A stretch of 64,000 bases of DNA, taken from contig JADJLT010000001.1 of NCBI GenBank assembly GCA_016709965.1, positions 1,757,001-1,821,000 of the forward strand, given 5' to 3'. Of this stretch, positions 42,590 to 51,328 are shown in pieces (the stretch's first letter is position 1; every line of letters begins with the position of its first letter). The position numbers and the translations under genes were made by a program. The notes beneath the pieces are model-generated. The model was not told the origin of the DNA. It did no database searches and saw only the letters and a program-made list of their open reading frames with translations. Source of the stretch: Betaproteobacteria bacterium (GTDB taxonomy: Bacteria > Pseudomonadota > Gammaproteobacteria > Burkholderiales > Rhodocyclaceae).

Positions 42590-42877
42590 ATGATTACGTT
42601 TGATTGGGACGCAGCCAAGGCGTCGGCCAATGTCAGAAAACACGGCGTTTCCTTCGAGGAGGCGCAGTCGATTTTCTATGATGAATTTGCCGTTCAGTTC
42701 TTTGATGAGGAGCACTCCGCTGAAGAGGAGCGCTTTCTCTTGCTGGGTATGAGTACCGGCGCGCGGCTTCTACTTGTGTGCCATTGTGAACGGGAGTCCG
42801 GCAGCGTTATCCGAATCATTTCTGCGCGTAAAGCCACCAAGCGCGAGAGCGCGTTTTATGGAGGTGAGACACCATGA
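42590..42877 (+). CDS. brnT: BrnT family toxin
   Basis: Ribonuclease toxin of a type II toxin-antitoxin pair, 95 aa. The start at ATG 42590 gives ITFDWDAAKASANVRKHGVS, the family opening; a frame extension to 42563 is open but not homologous. Other conserved parts are FEEAQSIFYDEFAVQFFDEE, RFLLLGMSTGARLLLVCHCE and IRIISARKATKRE. It overlaps brnA by 4 bp. Confidence 0.93.
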   Translation: MITFDWDAAKASANVRKHGVSFEEAQSIFYDEFAVQFFDEEHSAEEERFLLLGMSTGARLLLVCHCERESGSVIRIISARKATKRESAFYGGETP

Positions 42878-43098
42878 AAACCGAATACGATCTTTCCAAA
42901 ATGAAGTCGCGTAAGAATCCTTACGCTTCGAAATTAAAGAAGTCGGTCACGATGCGGCTCTCCGAAGACGTCGTGGCTTATTTCAAAAGTATGGCTTTGG
43001 AAGCGGGTGTGCCGTACCAGAGCCTTATCAATCTTTACTTGCGGGACTGCGTGACCCAACGCCGCCAAGTGCAGATTGCGTGGCCGAAAGCGCCTTGA
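42874..43098 (+). CDS. brnA: BrnA family antitoxin
   Basis: Antitoxin of 74 aa with the ribbon-helix-helix-like C-terminal half VTMRLSEDVVAYFKSMALEA, GVPYQSLINLYLRDC. BrnA neutralises BrnT and autorepresses the operon. The start shares ATGA with the brnT stop. Confidence 0.92.
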   Translation: MKTEYDLSKMKSRKNPYASKLKKSVTMRLSEDVVAYFKSMALEAGVPYQSLINLYLRDCVTQRRQVQIAWPKAP

Positions 43099-43101
43099 TG
43101 A

Positions 43102-43290
43102 ATGAAAGGAACTTCTCCGTCCTCATCGTTACCTGGCGCACTCGGTTCGGCGCCTGAAGTTACTCACGTTTCCAGTCATGGCTTCTGGTTGCTGATAGCC
43201 GATGAAGAGCCGAATCTGGATATCGATCTTTCGCTGGCGTCTATTCGCCAACCGGATGCCTTCCCGCTGATGTCCAAAACAGTGCGATAA
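43102..43290 (+). pseudogene. DUF2442 protein with internal deletion
   Basis: 62 codons. The N-terminal half (APEVTHVSSHGFWLLIADEE) and the C-terminal half (PNLDIDLSLASIRQPDAFPL) match the two ends of DUF2442 proteins, but the roughly 25-residue middle (normally an acidic and aromatic stretch ending before a Trp-Pro-x-Leu) is missing, joined in frame. It is probably a decayed third gene next to the BrnTA pair. DUF2442 genes often accompany DUF4160 toxin-like genes, which are absent here. Confidence 0.65.
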
Positions 43291-43444
43291 CCCCCCAGTC
43301 ACCGAGCCTCAAGGAGTCGGCAGGCATTGAATTCCGGAAACGCATGACCAAGCCGATTGGACTGATACTATTTTTCCTGTCGATTCCCCACCACCTCATC
43401 CGTCGTACCGTAGAGGGCCTTCCTCTACTTCCTGGGAGCTGATC

Positions 43445-43897
43445 ATGCCGGCCAATACCGTTCAACTGCACCGCGTTCTTCGTACCTCACCCGAGCGCAT
43501 TTATCGCGCTTTTCTGGATGCGGATGCGATGGCCAAATGGCTCCCGCCTTATGGTTTTACCTGCAAGGTGCTGCACATGGATGCGCGGGTGGGCGGGACT
43601 TTCCGGATGACTTTTACCAATTTCTCGACCGGCAACGGCCATTCGTTTGGTGGTGAATATCGCGAGCTGGTGCCAAATGAGCGGATTGCCTACAGCGACA
43701 GGTTTGACGACCCCAATCTGCCGGGTGAAATGGTGACGACGGTGACTTTGCGGGCGGTGGTTTGCGGTACGGAGCTGAGTATTGAGCAGGCCGGCATTCC
43801 CGAGATGATTCCGGTCGAGATGTGCTATCTCGGCTGGCAGGAGTCACTGGCGCAACTGGCGAATCTGGTTGAGCCGGTCATCCCGGATAATGGCTGA
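43445..43897 (+). CDS. SRPBCC (AHSA1-like) family protein
   Basis: START/Bet v1-fold protein of 150 aa. It has the AHSA1 features VLRTSPERIYRAFLDADAMA near the N-terminus, KWLPPYGFTCKVLHMDARVG, and a C-terminal helix with GWQESLAQLANLV. The ATG at 43445 follows GGGAG. Members bind hydrophobic ligands or act as Aha1-type co-chaperones; the substrate is unknown. Confidence 0.88.
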   Translation: MPANTVQLHRVLRTSPERIYRAFLDADAMAKWLPPYGFTCKVLHMDARVGGTFRMTFTNFSTGNGHSFGGEYRELVPNERIAYSDRFDDPNLPGEMVTTVTLRAVVCGTELSIEQAGIPEMIPVEMCYLGWQESLAQLANLVEPVIPDNG

Positions 43898-43906
43898 GTC
43901 GCGGTG

Positions 43907-44116
43907 ATGCAGTGGATCGGCCCCGGCATTGCAGCATTGCTTTTTGCCCTGCTCGTTCAGGGCTGCACGACGGAGGCGTGGTACGAGGGCGTCAAGCGTT
44001 CCGGGGAGAGCCGCTGCCGCAGTGAGTCACCGACCGACACCCAGTGCTGCATGGAGCGCTTGAACCGGAAGTCGTATCAAGAATACGAGCAGGAACGCAG
44101 CGGCTCGGAACGTTAG
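43907..44116 (+). CDS. Small putative lipoprotein
   Basis: 69 aa with a signal peptide and lipobox (ALLFALLVQGC, acylated Cys about residue 21), then a charged tail with three further cysteines (SRCRSESPTDTQCCMERL). It lies 9 bp after the SRPBCC gene. GTG 43904 is an alternative start. No family recognised. Confidence 0.6.
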   Translation: MQWIGPGIAALLFALLVQGCTTEAWYEGVKRSGESRCRSESPTDTQCCMERLNRKSYQEYEQERSGSER

Positions 44117-44148
44117 GGCGGGAATCCCCTCAAATGGCCAGCCGTGCA

Positions 44149-44187
44149 ATTTTCGATTTTGGCCCTTTTTTCGGGTTGACCGTGGCA
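44149..44187 (-). repeat. Dispersed A-tract repeat, copy 9 (upstream of nat)
   Basis: Minus strand: GCCACGGTCAACCCGAAAAA, then AGGGCCAAAATCGAAAAT. Near-consensus, 45 bp before the nat start. Confidence 0.9.
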
Positions 44188-44231
44188 AGCCCCAAAACCG
44201 CAAGTGTTTGCCTTCCCGAGCGAGCCTGAAC

Positions 44232-45077
44232 ATGACGACCACGCCTTTTCCCGCCGACCGCTATCTCACCCGACTCGGCCTGTCGCAATGGCCAGCCTCG
44301 ACGCCAGAAGGACTGGCCGAACTGGTGTGCGCGCAGTCCCGGGCGATTTGTTTCGAGAATCTGGATACGCTGAGCGGCACGGCAGTCGACGTCAGTCTCG
44401 CAGCTATCGTCGACAAGCTCCTCGTCCGACGGCGGGGTGGTTACTGCTTTGAACTGAACGGGCTGCTGGGCGCGGCGCTGCAGGCGGCCGGCTTTACCGC
44501 CCGGCGCCGGCTGGCCCGGGTGTCCTTCCGCCGGCCGGGACCGGGGCCGCGCACGCATTTGTTGTGGCTGGTCGAACTCGATGGCGAGACCTGGCTGGCC
44601 GATGCCGGCTTTGGCGGCCCGGGCACCGTCGCCCCAATCCGCTTCGTGCCGGGCGTCGTCACCATTCAGGCCGGTGCCCGCTTCCGGCTGCTCGACGAAG
44701 GCGAACACGGCCTGCATTTGCAACGCTGGATCGACGGCGACTGGGTGGACGTTTATCTGGTTGATCCCGGTCCGGTGAGGGATGTCGATATCGTGATGGG
44801 CAACCATTTCACCGCTACTTGGCCGACCTCGCCCTTTCGCCATATTTTCATGTGCTACGCCCGTTGCGACGACTGCTTCTGGGGCATCCAGGGCAATCGT
44901 CTGGTTCGGCGCAACGCCAACTTTGAGGCGGTTGAACAACGCGAGATAGGTGATGCCGATGTACTGCACGCCGAATTGAAAGCCCTGTTCAAACTCGAGC
45001 TGCCGGTGGCGGTCGTTCACGCCTCCTGGCAACGCGTGCAGATGAATGCCTTGCCACCCCCCGCCTCATCGGCTTGA
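44232..45077 (+). CDS. nat: Arylamine N-acetyltransferase
   Basis: Acetyl-CoA-dependent N-acetyltransferase of 281 aa. The catalytic triad is visible: Cys in RRGGYCFELNG (about residue 71), His in RTHLLWLVE (about residue 110) and Asp in WLADAGFGGPG (about residue 125). The ATG at 44232 is preceded by a dispersed-repeat copy (44149-44187), and another copy follows the stop. Physiological substrate unknown. Confidence 0.92.
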   Translation: MTTTPFPADRYLTRLGLSQWPASTPEGLAELVCAQSRAICFENLDTLSGTAVDVSLAAIVDKLLVRRRGGYCFELNGLLGAALQAAGFTARRRLARVSFRRPGPGPRTHLLWLVELDGETWLADAGFGGPGTVAPIRFVPGVVTIQAGARFRLLDEGEHGLHLQRWIDGDWVDVYLVDPGPVRDVDIVMGNHFTATWPTSPFRHIFMCYARCDDCFWGIQGNRLVRRNANFEAVEQREIGDADVLHAELKALFKLELPVAVVHASWQRVQMNALPPPASSA

Positions 45078-45087
45078 TGCAGTCTGC

Positions 45088-45125
45088 TTTGCGATTTTGG
45101 CGCTTTTTTCCGGTTGACCGTGGTG
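45088..45125 (-). repeat. Dispersed A-tract repeat, copy 10 (between convergent nat and GGDEF-EAL genes)
   Basis: Minus strand: CACCACGGTCAACCGGAAAA, then AAGCGCCAAAATCGCAAA. Near-consensus. Confidence 0.9.
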
Positions 45126-45144
45126 AGGCGCAAATAGCCTTGAT

Positions 45145-47520
45145 TCAGGCCTTGTGCCGCTCGCGCACGAACTCGACAAAGGCGGCTGCCTCGATCGGTC
45201 GCGAAAACAGGAAGCCCTGATAGTTGTCGCAGCCCCTGGCTTTCAGGAAAGCGATCTGCGCTTCGGTTTCGACACCTTCGGCGACGGTGCGCAGCGCGAG
45301 CTTCTGGGCAAGCGTGATGATGGCATCGACCAGTACGTCTTCGCTGGCGTCACTCTTGATGTCGCCGACAAAGCTGCGGTCGATCTTCAGGGTGCTGACC
45401 GGGAAGCGCTTGAGCTGGCTGAGCGAGGAATAGCCGGTACCAAAATCATCGATGCTCAGTTGCACGCCAAGCGCTGTCAGGCGATGCATGGTTTCCAAGG
45501 CTTTGTCGACCTGATCCATGATCGAGCTTTCGGTGATTTCCAGTTGCAGCAGCGAGGCCGGGCACTGACTGGCGCGTAATGCCTGTATCACCGATTCATC
45601 GAGAGAATGCGCCTGAAACTGTCGGGCGGAAAGATTGACCGCCACCGGAATATCGCCCAGCCCGAGGTCCTGCCAGGCACGTGCCTGAGCGCAGGCCTGG
45701 CGCAGCACCCAGTCGCCAATCGGGACGATCAGCCCGGTTTCTTCGGCCAGCGGAATGAAACTGGCCGGCGATACCAGCCCACGCTGCGGGTCTTCCCAGC
45801 GCAGCAGGGCTTCAGCGGACGAGACCCGGCCGCTGCCGGCATCAATGATCGGCTGGTAGTGCACCCGGAACTCACCGTGTTCCAGCGCGCGGCGCAGCCC
45901 GGCTTCGACCTGCAGGCGCTCGTCCATGACCTGTTTCATTTCTGCGGAGAAGAAGGCCAGCGCATTGCCGCCCTGATCCTTGGCGCGATACATCGCCGTG
46001 TCGGCGTATTGCAGCAATTCGTCGGCGGTTTGACCATCGCGCGGGTACACGGCAATGCCAAGGCTGGTGCTGACTGAAAGCATCTGCAGGCCAACCTCGA
46101 CCGGCTCGACGAGGGCGGCGAGGATTTTCTGGGCGACCGGCACAATATCGGTCACATCGGCCATGTCGGCGAGCACCACGACAAATTCGTCACCGCCCAG
46201 CCGGGCCACGGTGTCGTCTTCGCGAATGCACTGGCTCAGGCGCCTCGCCACTTCGACCAGCAAAATGTCGCCCTGGCTGTGGCCGAGGCTGTCGTTCACC
46301 GTCTTGAAGCGGTCGAGGTCGAGCATCAGCACGCTGGCCACCCGGTTAGCACGGCGTGCGTGGCTCAGTACCTGATCCAGCCGCTCGGTGAGCAAATGGC
46401 GATTGGCGAGACCGGTCAGCGGATCGATGCGGGCCTGGCGTTCCAGTGCCCTGGTGTTGTGCTCGATGTCCCGACGCTGCTGCGCCAGCGAGTGCGCCAT
46501 ACGATCCAGCGCCTGCATCACCTGGCCCAATTCGCCCCGCGGGTAGTCCGCCCCGAGTGGCAGGGGGTCTTCGCCGGCATCCATCCGGGAAATGGCCTCC
46601 ATCAGCCGCGCCGCCTGGCGCCGTACGGCAAATTCGCCGAGCACGGCTGCCGCCAGGAAAATCAGGATGGCGAGGGTCACCAGGCCAAACAGTGCACGCT
46701 TGAATTGCCGGTCGACTCGTTCGTTCAACTCGGACTCCGGCACGCTGAGCGCCAGTTGCAGCCCCGTATCCAGCGAACGGGGCAAGGATGCTTTTGTCCA
46801 TATTCTGGCCTGCTCGCCATCTTCCAGCGTGACGCTGCCGGTGGACGGGCCGCCGAGCATGAAGCGGCGCTGATCGTCAGTCACCGCAAGGCTGCTGGCG
46901 CCCGGCGCCGCATTGTCCATGATGATCGATGCATCACGATTCCAGATCTGAAAATGCATGCGCGCATAGGGCAGGGACTGGATGACGGCATGGCCATAGG
47001 CGCTCAGGTCCAGCGAGGCCAGGATGATGAAGCGCAGGCCGCCATCGGCATCGCGTACCGGATAAGCGATTTGCAGCACACCTTTGCCGCTCAGGCGGCC
47101 GATCACCGGTTCAACCACCGTGCCTTTGGCCGTCAGTGCCTGCTGAAAATAGGCGCGATCGGTCAGCTTGAGAACGCGACCGGAGCGCAGCGAGTCGCAA
47201 AACAGCGTGCCATCGAGCTTGATGGTGAGCAAGCCGGTGTATTGCGGGTGCTCCTTCAGGACATCGGCCAGAAAACTGGAGCAGGCCGCCTTGTCGTCAC
47301 CCCTGACGATGGGTACATGCGCGAGGCCGAACAGCAGTTGCGTCGTACCGGCGATTTTGTCATCCAGATCGCCGGCGATGATTTCGCCGCGCAGGTCGAG
47401 TTGATTGCGCGCTTCGAGCACGGTGGTGCTGCGGTTCTCCAAAAGGATGCCGAGCATTGCCAGCACCGGCAGCACCGTGGCAACGAGGACCAGCAACAAG
47501 ATGCGCGCACGCAAACTCAC
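45145..47520 (-). CDS. Membrane GGDEF-EAL protein with Cache-like sensor
   Basis: c-di-GMP turnover protein of 791 aa. Order: N-terminal helix (about 8-28), periplasmic Cache-like domain, second helix (ALFGLVTLAILIFLAAAVLG, about 280), HAMP, GGDEF (VARLGGDEFVVVL) with inhibitory-site REDD five residues before it, then EAL with SAEALLRWEDP, NLSARQF and DDFGTGYSSLS. Both catalytic motifs are intact, so either activity is possible. I chose GTG 47520, which puts the membrane helix at the N-terminus; a TTG at 47544 is also open. Confidence 0.88.
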   Translation of the reverse strand: MSLRARILLLVLVATVLPVLAMLGILLENRSTTVLEARNQLDLRGEIIAGDLDDKIAGTTQLLFGLAHVPIVRGDDKAACSSFLADVLKEHPQYTGLLTIKLDGTLFCDSLRSGRVLKLTDRAYFQQALTAKGTVVEPVIGRLSGKGVLQIAYPVRDADGGLRFIILASLDLSAYGHAVIQSLPYARMHFQIWNRDASIIMDNAAPGASSLAVTDDQRRFMLGGPSTGSVTLEDGEQARIWTKASLPRSLDTGLQLALSVPESELNERVDRQFKRALFGLVTLAILIFLAAAVLGEFAVRRQAARLMEAISRMDAGEDPLPLGADYPRGELGQVMQALDRMAHSLAQQRRDIEHNTRALERQARIDPLTGLANRHLLTERLDQVLSHARRANRVASVLMLDLDRFKTVNDSLGHSQGDILLVEVARRLSQCIREDDTVARLGGDEFVVVLADMADVTDIVPVAQKILAALVEPVEVGLQMLSVSTSLGIAVYPRDGQTADELLQYADTAMYRAKDQGGNALAFFSAEMKQVMDERLQVEAGLRRALEHGEFRVHYQPIIDAGSGRVSSAEALLRWEDPQRGLVSPASFIPLAEETGLIVPIGDWVLRQACAQARAWQDLGLGDIPVAVNLSARQFQAHSLDESVIQALRASQCPASLLQLEITESSIMDQVDKALETMHRLTALGVQLSIDDFGTGYSSLSQLKRFPVSTLKIDRSFVGDIKSDASEDVLVDAIITLAQKLALRTVAEGVETEAQIAFLKARGCDNYQGFLFSRPIEAAAFVEFVRERHKA

Positions 47521-47786
47521 CGGGCAGCACCGGCAGGGCGGCAAGCGCGCGTTGGCTCAATCGACATTCAGCCCCCGGAACCATGCGCCGGAATCACTGC
47601 CGCATGATCGTTTCAATATATGCCTCATCAGCACCATGTCTCCGACATTTATCATTAGCGCCTGGACAGCTTTTTCATCGTTGAGCCTGGCTGCCAGGCC
47701 GGCTGAATTCATTAATAGTGATACAACTGCAACAAATCATAACTTAAAACAAACAGGCCGGCCGCAAGCTGCGCCATGCCGCCGCC

Positions 47787-47824
47787 ATTTTCATTTTCAG
47801 GTGTTTTTTCGGGTTGACCGCGGT
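47787..47824 (-). repeat. Dispersed A-tract repeat, copy 11 (left arm of inverted pair)
   Basis: Minus strand: ACCGCGGTCAACCCGAAAAA, then ACACCTGAAAATGAAAAT. Core faces copy 12 across 43 bp. Confidence 0.85.
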
Positions 47825-47867
47825 ACCGAACAAACGGCCGGGGATGCACGCTCGCTTGGACAGCAGC

Positions 47868-47906
47868 GCTGCGGTCAACCGGAAAAAATGGGCGAAATTG
47901 AAATAT
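47868..47906 (+). repeat. Dispersed A-tract repeat, copy 12 (right arm of inverted pair)
   Basis: GCTGCGGTCAACCGGAAAAA then ATGGGCGAAATTGAAATAT. Near-consensus. Confidence 0.9.
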
Positions 47907-48056
47907 ATCGGCTGACGGGATTCCTCTCGTTTTTCGCTGATTCAATGCCGGACACGAAAATACCAAAGTCATTTCACGAAAAATTTAATCGGCATATACT
48001 GCGACACCACACGCTGCTCCTTTCGATTAAACCTTCTGCTATTCGGGTCCGACACC

Positions 48057-48719
48057 ATGTCCATTTTTCGCCGTTTTTCTGCACTTCAATCGCTCAAAGT
48101 CGTCGCTGTCGGCTTGCTGGTCACCTGCGCCGGGCAGGCTGGCGCGGCGACCTTGCAAATCGCACCCGGCCAAAGCCAGGTGACTTATACCCCGGGCAGC
48201 GGATTTCCCATTTGCGCTTTCGACGGGAACGGCAATCTAAGCTGCTCGGGAGCTGGTGCGCCCCAGACTGAAAGTCTGTCCGGTCAGATCGACCTCAATG
48301 TCGTCCACGAGCATTGGGAGATTCGCGGGAACGTGGTCGATCGTGACCTGATTTACCTGACGACCAACAATTTTTCGGCCGGGACATTGTCGAGTGTCTT
48401 CCCACTGTCCGGCGCGGTGGGTCTCCTGAATGGAAACACTTTCCAGGTACGCGACGACCCTTGTTTTCTGTCAGTTGATACGCAGTGCAGTTCCTCCGGT
48501 TATGCGTATGGCAGCTGGGGTGCGGACGGCACCTGGGATGGCAAAAGCCTGGTCTGGACCGGTTGGTCCAATGAACGCTTCGGCGACAGTCTGAGCTATA
48601 CGATCAATGCACAGGCCCTTGCGTCGGTCTCTTCCGTCCCCGAGCCCTCCGCCGCGATCCTCTTCAGTCTGGGCCTGCTGACGATCGTCTTGCGCAAACA
48701 TCGTGGGAGCAAGGCCTAA
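48057..48719 (+). CDS. PEP-CTERM sorting-domain protein
   Basis: Exported protein of 220 aa. It has a signal peptide (VVAVGLLVTCAGQAGAA), a beta-rich body and a C-terminal sorting signal: VPEPSAAILFSLGLLTIVLR followed by basic residues. This is the substrate tag of the EpsH-type exosortase found in biofilm- and exopolysaccharide-forming proteobacteria. Neither exosortase nor PrsK/PrsR is in the window. Body function unknown. Confidence 0.9.
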   Translation: MSIFRRFSALQSLKVVAVGLLVTCAGQAGAATLQIAPGQSQVTYTPGSGFPICAFDGNGNLSCSGAGAPQTESLSGQIDLNVVHEHWEIRGNVVDRDLIYLTTNNFSAGTLSSVFPLSGAVGLLNGNTFQVRDDPCFLSVDTQCSSSGYAYGSWGADGTWDGKSLVWTGWSNERFGDSLSYTINAQALASVSSVPEPSAAILFSLGLLTIVLRKHRGSKA

Positions 48720-48931
48720 GCGCATCGTGTGGTGCAAAGGAATTCAGGCATGCGGCGTGGGCTGGCTTTTTTGTCGGCTCAGGCCACTAAAGCGGGCTCG
48801 ACAATTTCTTGTCCGCACTTTCGATGTATCTTGGACGACAAACACCGCCGTTGAATAAAAATGCATCCGGCGGCCGGAAAATTCCGTAATAGGTCTTGTG
48901 GGCAGCTTGCCCATGCCGAACAGGAGCGCTC

Positions 48932-49867
48932 GTGCTTGCATCGAAAATCCGCATTTTCCAGCGCCATTGGCTGACTTTTTGTACGGTCTTGCTGGCCGGC
49001 TGTTCGGGAACGACACTGATCAACGCGGTCACGCCAGCCGACAGTTATACCTTGCGTGGCGGCCTGAGCTACGGACCACTCCCGCGGCAGGAAGCCGATT
49101 TGTACATCCCCAAGGGCGAGGCACCTGCCGGCGGCTATCCGCTGGTGGTGTTTTTTTATGGCGGCACCTGGAACAGTGGCGACCGGGCCGATTACCGCTT
49201 CGTTGGCGAAGCGATGGCGGCGCGTGGCGTGATGACACTGGTGGCTGACTATCAACTGTACCCCACCGTCAGTTATCCGGAATTCCTGCGTGATGGCGCG
49301 CTGGCCATTCGCATGGCCTTTGCTCAGGCACCGGCGTGGGGGGCCGATCCAGATCGAATTTTCTTGCTCGGTCACAGCGCCGGTGCCTACAACGCGGCGA
49401 TGCTGGCACTCGACACGCGCTGGCTGGGCGAGTTGCAGCTCTCGCCGGACCGCCTGGCCGGCTGGGGTGGTCTGGCTGGCCCTTACGATTTCCTGCCCGT
49501 CGTCAATCCGGAAGCCAGGCCGGTGTTTCACTTCCCCGACACACCCACCGACTCACAACCAATCAATCATGTTAATGGCCGGCAAGCGCCAGCTTTTCTC
49601 GCGGTGGCCCGCGACGACGAGCTGGTTAACCCGCAGCGCAATACCGGGCATCTGGCCGACCGCTTAAGGGCCTTCGGCACGCCGGTCACGCAGGTCAGCT
49701 ACGACCGCGTTTCACATCTGACCTTGATCGGCGCGTTTGCCCGCCCCTTGCGTTTTCTCGCGCCGGTACTCGACGATTTTGTCCGTTTCCTGGAACAGAC
49801 CGGACCCCGTTCGACGCAACGCGCAGCAGTGCCGACACCAGCACCGCGCCTTGGCCGGGAAGGCTAG
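48932..49867 (+). CDS. Alpha/beta hydrolase, probable lipoprotein esterase
   Basis: Esterase of 311 aa (BD-FAE/carboxylesterase-like). The GTG at 48932 has AGGAG 5 nt upstream, and the N-terminus then carries a lipobox (TVLLAGC). The oxyanion segment VVFFYGGTWNSGDRADYRF, nucleophile Ser in FLLGHSAGAYNAAM (about residue 150), an Asp in AVARDDELVNPQ and a His in DRVSHLTLIG complete a triad. Substrate unknown. Confidence 0.85.
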   Translation: MLASKIRIFQRHWLTFCTVLLAGCSGTTLINAVTPADSYTLRGGLSYGPLPRQEADLYIPKGEAPAGGYPLVVFFYGGTWNSGDRADYRFVGEAMAARGVMTLVADYQLYPTVSYPEFLRDGALAIRMAFAQAPAWGADPDRIFLLGHSAGAYNAAMLALDTRWLGELQLSPDRLAGWGGLAGPYDFLPVVNPEARPVFHFPDTPTDSQPINHVNGRQAPAFLAVARDDELVNPQRNTGHLADRLRAFGTPVTQVSYDRVSHLTLIGAFARPLRFLAPVLDDFVRFLEQTGPRSTQRAAVPTPAPRLGREG

Positions 49868-49891
49868 TGGCCTTCCCGCTGGCTGCCGAAT

Positions 49892-50266
49892 TTACTTGGC
49901 GGTGATCGTGGCTTCTTCAATCAATATCGGGTACAGGTAGCCGCTGCCAAAATCGCGGTTCAACACGGCAATGCCGGAGATGCTGATCTTGTCGCCGACC
50001 TTGGCGGTCTGCTTGCTGGTGAAGGCCAGATCATTGTTGCTGGCGTCACCGCTGCCATCCTGAATGTGCAGGAAATTACGCCCCATGATGCCGTTGTTGA
50101 CCTTGACTACCGTGCCCGCGGTTTTGACCGTCTTGCCACCCAGCGAAGCTTTGTTCTGATTGATTGAGGCGATGGTCGCCGGGCTTTCGTCGGCGCTGGC
50201 CACGTTGAATCCTGTCAGGCCGATGCTGGCGAAAAGCGCGACGATGGCGATGGATCGGATGTTCAT
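49892..50266 (-). CDS. Periplasmic OB-fold (nucleic-acid-binding-like) protein
   Basis: Exported protein of 124 aa with signal peptide MNIRSIAIVALFASIGLTGF and a single OB-fold domain (LGGKTVKTAGTVVKVNNGIM; NFLHIQDGSGDASNND; VGDKISISGIAVLNRDFGSG). Family members resemble NirD/YgiW-type or tRNA-anticodon OB folds, but the function in the periplasm is unknown. It is convergent with the esterase gene. Confidence 0.75.
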   Translation of the reverse strand: MNIRSIAIVALFASIGLTGFNVASADESPATIASINQNKASLGGKTVKTAGTVVKVNNGIMGRNFLHIQDGSGDASNNDLAFTSKQTAKVGDKISISGIAVLNRDFGSGYLYPILIEEATITAK

Positions 50267-50373
50267 GAAAACTCCTGTGCTAGGGAAATGGTATGGGTTC
50301 GCCCAAGTGCTGACTGCGAGCAGCATTCTGCGGGCGCCATCATAGAACAGTTCAGGGCAAGGCCCTGAACTGC

Positions 50374-50411
50374 ACTTTTCGGTTTTGCCCGTTTTTCCCG
50401 GTTGACCGTGA
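50374..50411 (-). repeat. Dispersed A-tract repeat, copy 13 (after the EamA gene)
   Basis: Minus strand: TCACGGTCAACCGGGAAAAA, then CGGGCAAAACCGAAAAG. It lies beside an 8-bp-stem hairpin (GTTCAGGG ... CCCTGAAC, 50350-50370). Confidence 0.88.
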
Positions 50412-50415
50412 CGGT

Positions 50416-51315
50416 CTACTCTGCGGCCGGCCGGGTGGGTCGCAGCAGTCCGGCCAGCATCTCCCATTGGTGCACGGAGAGCCCGAGCAGGATCAAGGCG
50501 GTGCCCAACCACAGACGCAAGCCAATAATTTCACCGTTCAGCCAATGCCCGAGCAGCAGCGCGATGACCGGCGTGATCAGCGTAATCAAGGCCACTTTCG
50601 AGGTGTCGAGATGCTTGATCACGTAGTAGTACAGCGCGAAACCGATCACCGAGCCGAAGACGCCGAGGTAGACGATGGCGGCGCCTGAACGCGGCGGGAT
50701 CATGGCCGGAATCTGGCCGTCCGTCAGGTACCAGACCAGCCCGAAGAAGGGTAGCGACACCGTCAGCGTGCCGACCGTGGTGGCCAAGGGCGGACTGTCG
50801 TCACCGATGTGCTTGAGCCAGACGAGGCAACCGGAATAGATAAACACTGCGACAACCAGCGCGATCAGCCCGGCCAGTACATGTTCATGGCCCAGACTGT
50901 CGCCATGGATGAAGATCGTAGCCAGCCCGGCGGCACCAAGCAGCATGCCGGCCAGCTTCAGGCGCGTCAGTGAGCGCTCACCCAGAAAGAGCGCGGCAAG
51001 GATGCCGGCGGCCAGCGGCGACAGCCCGAAGAGCACGGAAATCAGGCCGGAATGAACAAAGCGTGCCGCCCAGTAAGTGAGCGCCATGGCGATGAACAGG
51101 CCAAGGCCGCCGACCAGATAGGCGCGGCGCGCCCGGTCGTGCAGCGGAAATCGGATGCGCCAGACGATGATGATCAGGGCGGCGACCACAGCGCCGATCA
51201 ACATGCGGGCAAAGACGGCGAGGGCAAAACTGGTGCCCTGGGTGCTCCACTGAATGGCCAGTGGCGTGGTGGACCAAATGAGGATGATGCCAAGATAGGC
51301 GACGGGGATGGACAC
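50416..51315 (-). CDS. EamA family (DMT) transporter
   Basis: Ten-helix permease of 299 aa with two EamA repeats (IILIWSTTPLAIQWSTQGTS; LSPLAAGILAALFLGERSL; and VIALLLGHWLNGEIIGLRLW in the second). It lies 13 bp after the chorismate mutase gene on the same strand, so they may be co-transcribed; an aromatic metabolite would be a possible but unproven substrate. Confidence 0.86.
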   Translation of the reverse strand: MSIPVAYLGIILIWSTTPLAIQWSTQGTSFALAVFARMLIGAVVAALIIIVWRIRFPLHDRARRAYLVGGLGLFIAMALTYWAARFVHSGLISVLFGLSPLAAGILAALFLGERSLTRLKLAGMLLGAAGLATIFIHGDSLGHEHVLAGLIALVVAVFIYSGCLVWLKHIGDDSPPLATTVGTLTVSLPFFGLVWYLTDGQIPAMIPPRSGAAIVYLGVFGSVIGFALYYYVIKHLDTSKVALITLITPVIALLLGHWLNGEIIGLRLWLGTALILLGLSVHQWEMLAGLLRPTRPAAE

Positions 51316-51328
51316 AGCTTTCTCCAGT

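Larger units (their letters stand above)
47521..48056. other. Divergent intergenic region (536 bp) with an inverted repeat pair
   Basis: Gene-free stretch between the divergent GGDEF-EAL and PEP-CTERM genes. It contains two dispersed-repeat copies in opposite orientation (47787-47824 and 47868-47906), an AT-rich tract around 47710-47750 and a -10-like TATACT at about 47995 upstream of the PEP-CTERM gene. No other coding signal seen. Confidence 0.7.

Noticed and set aside
47521..48056. Short open frames in the divergent region between GGDEF-EAL and PEP-CTERM genes
   Set aside because: They cross the repeat pair, lack ribosome sites and resemble no family.
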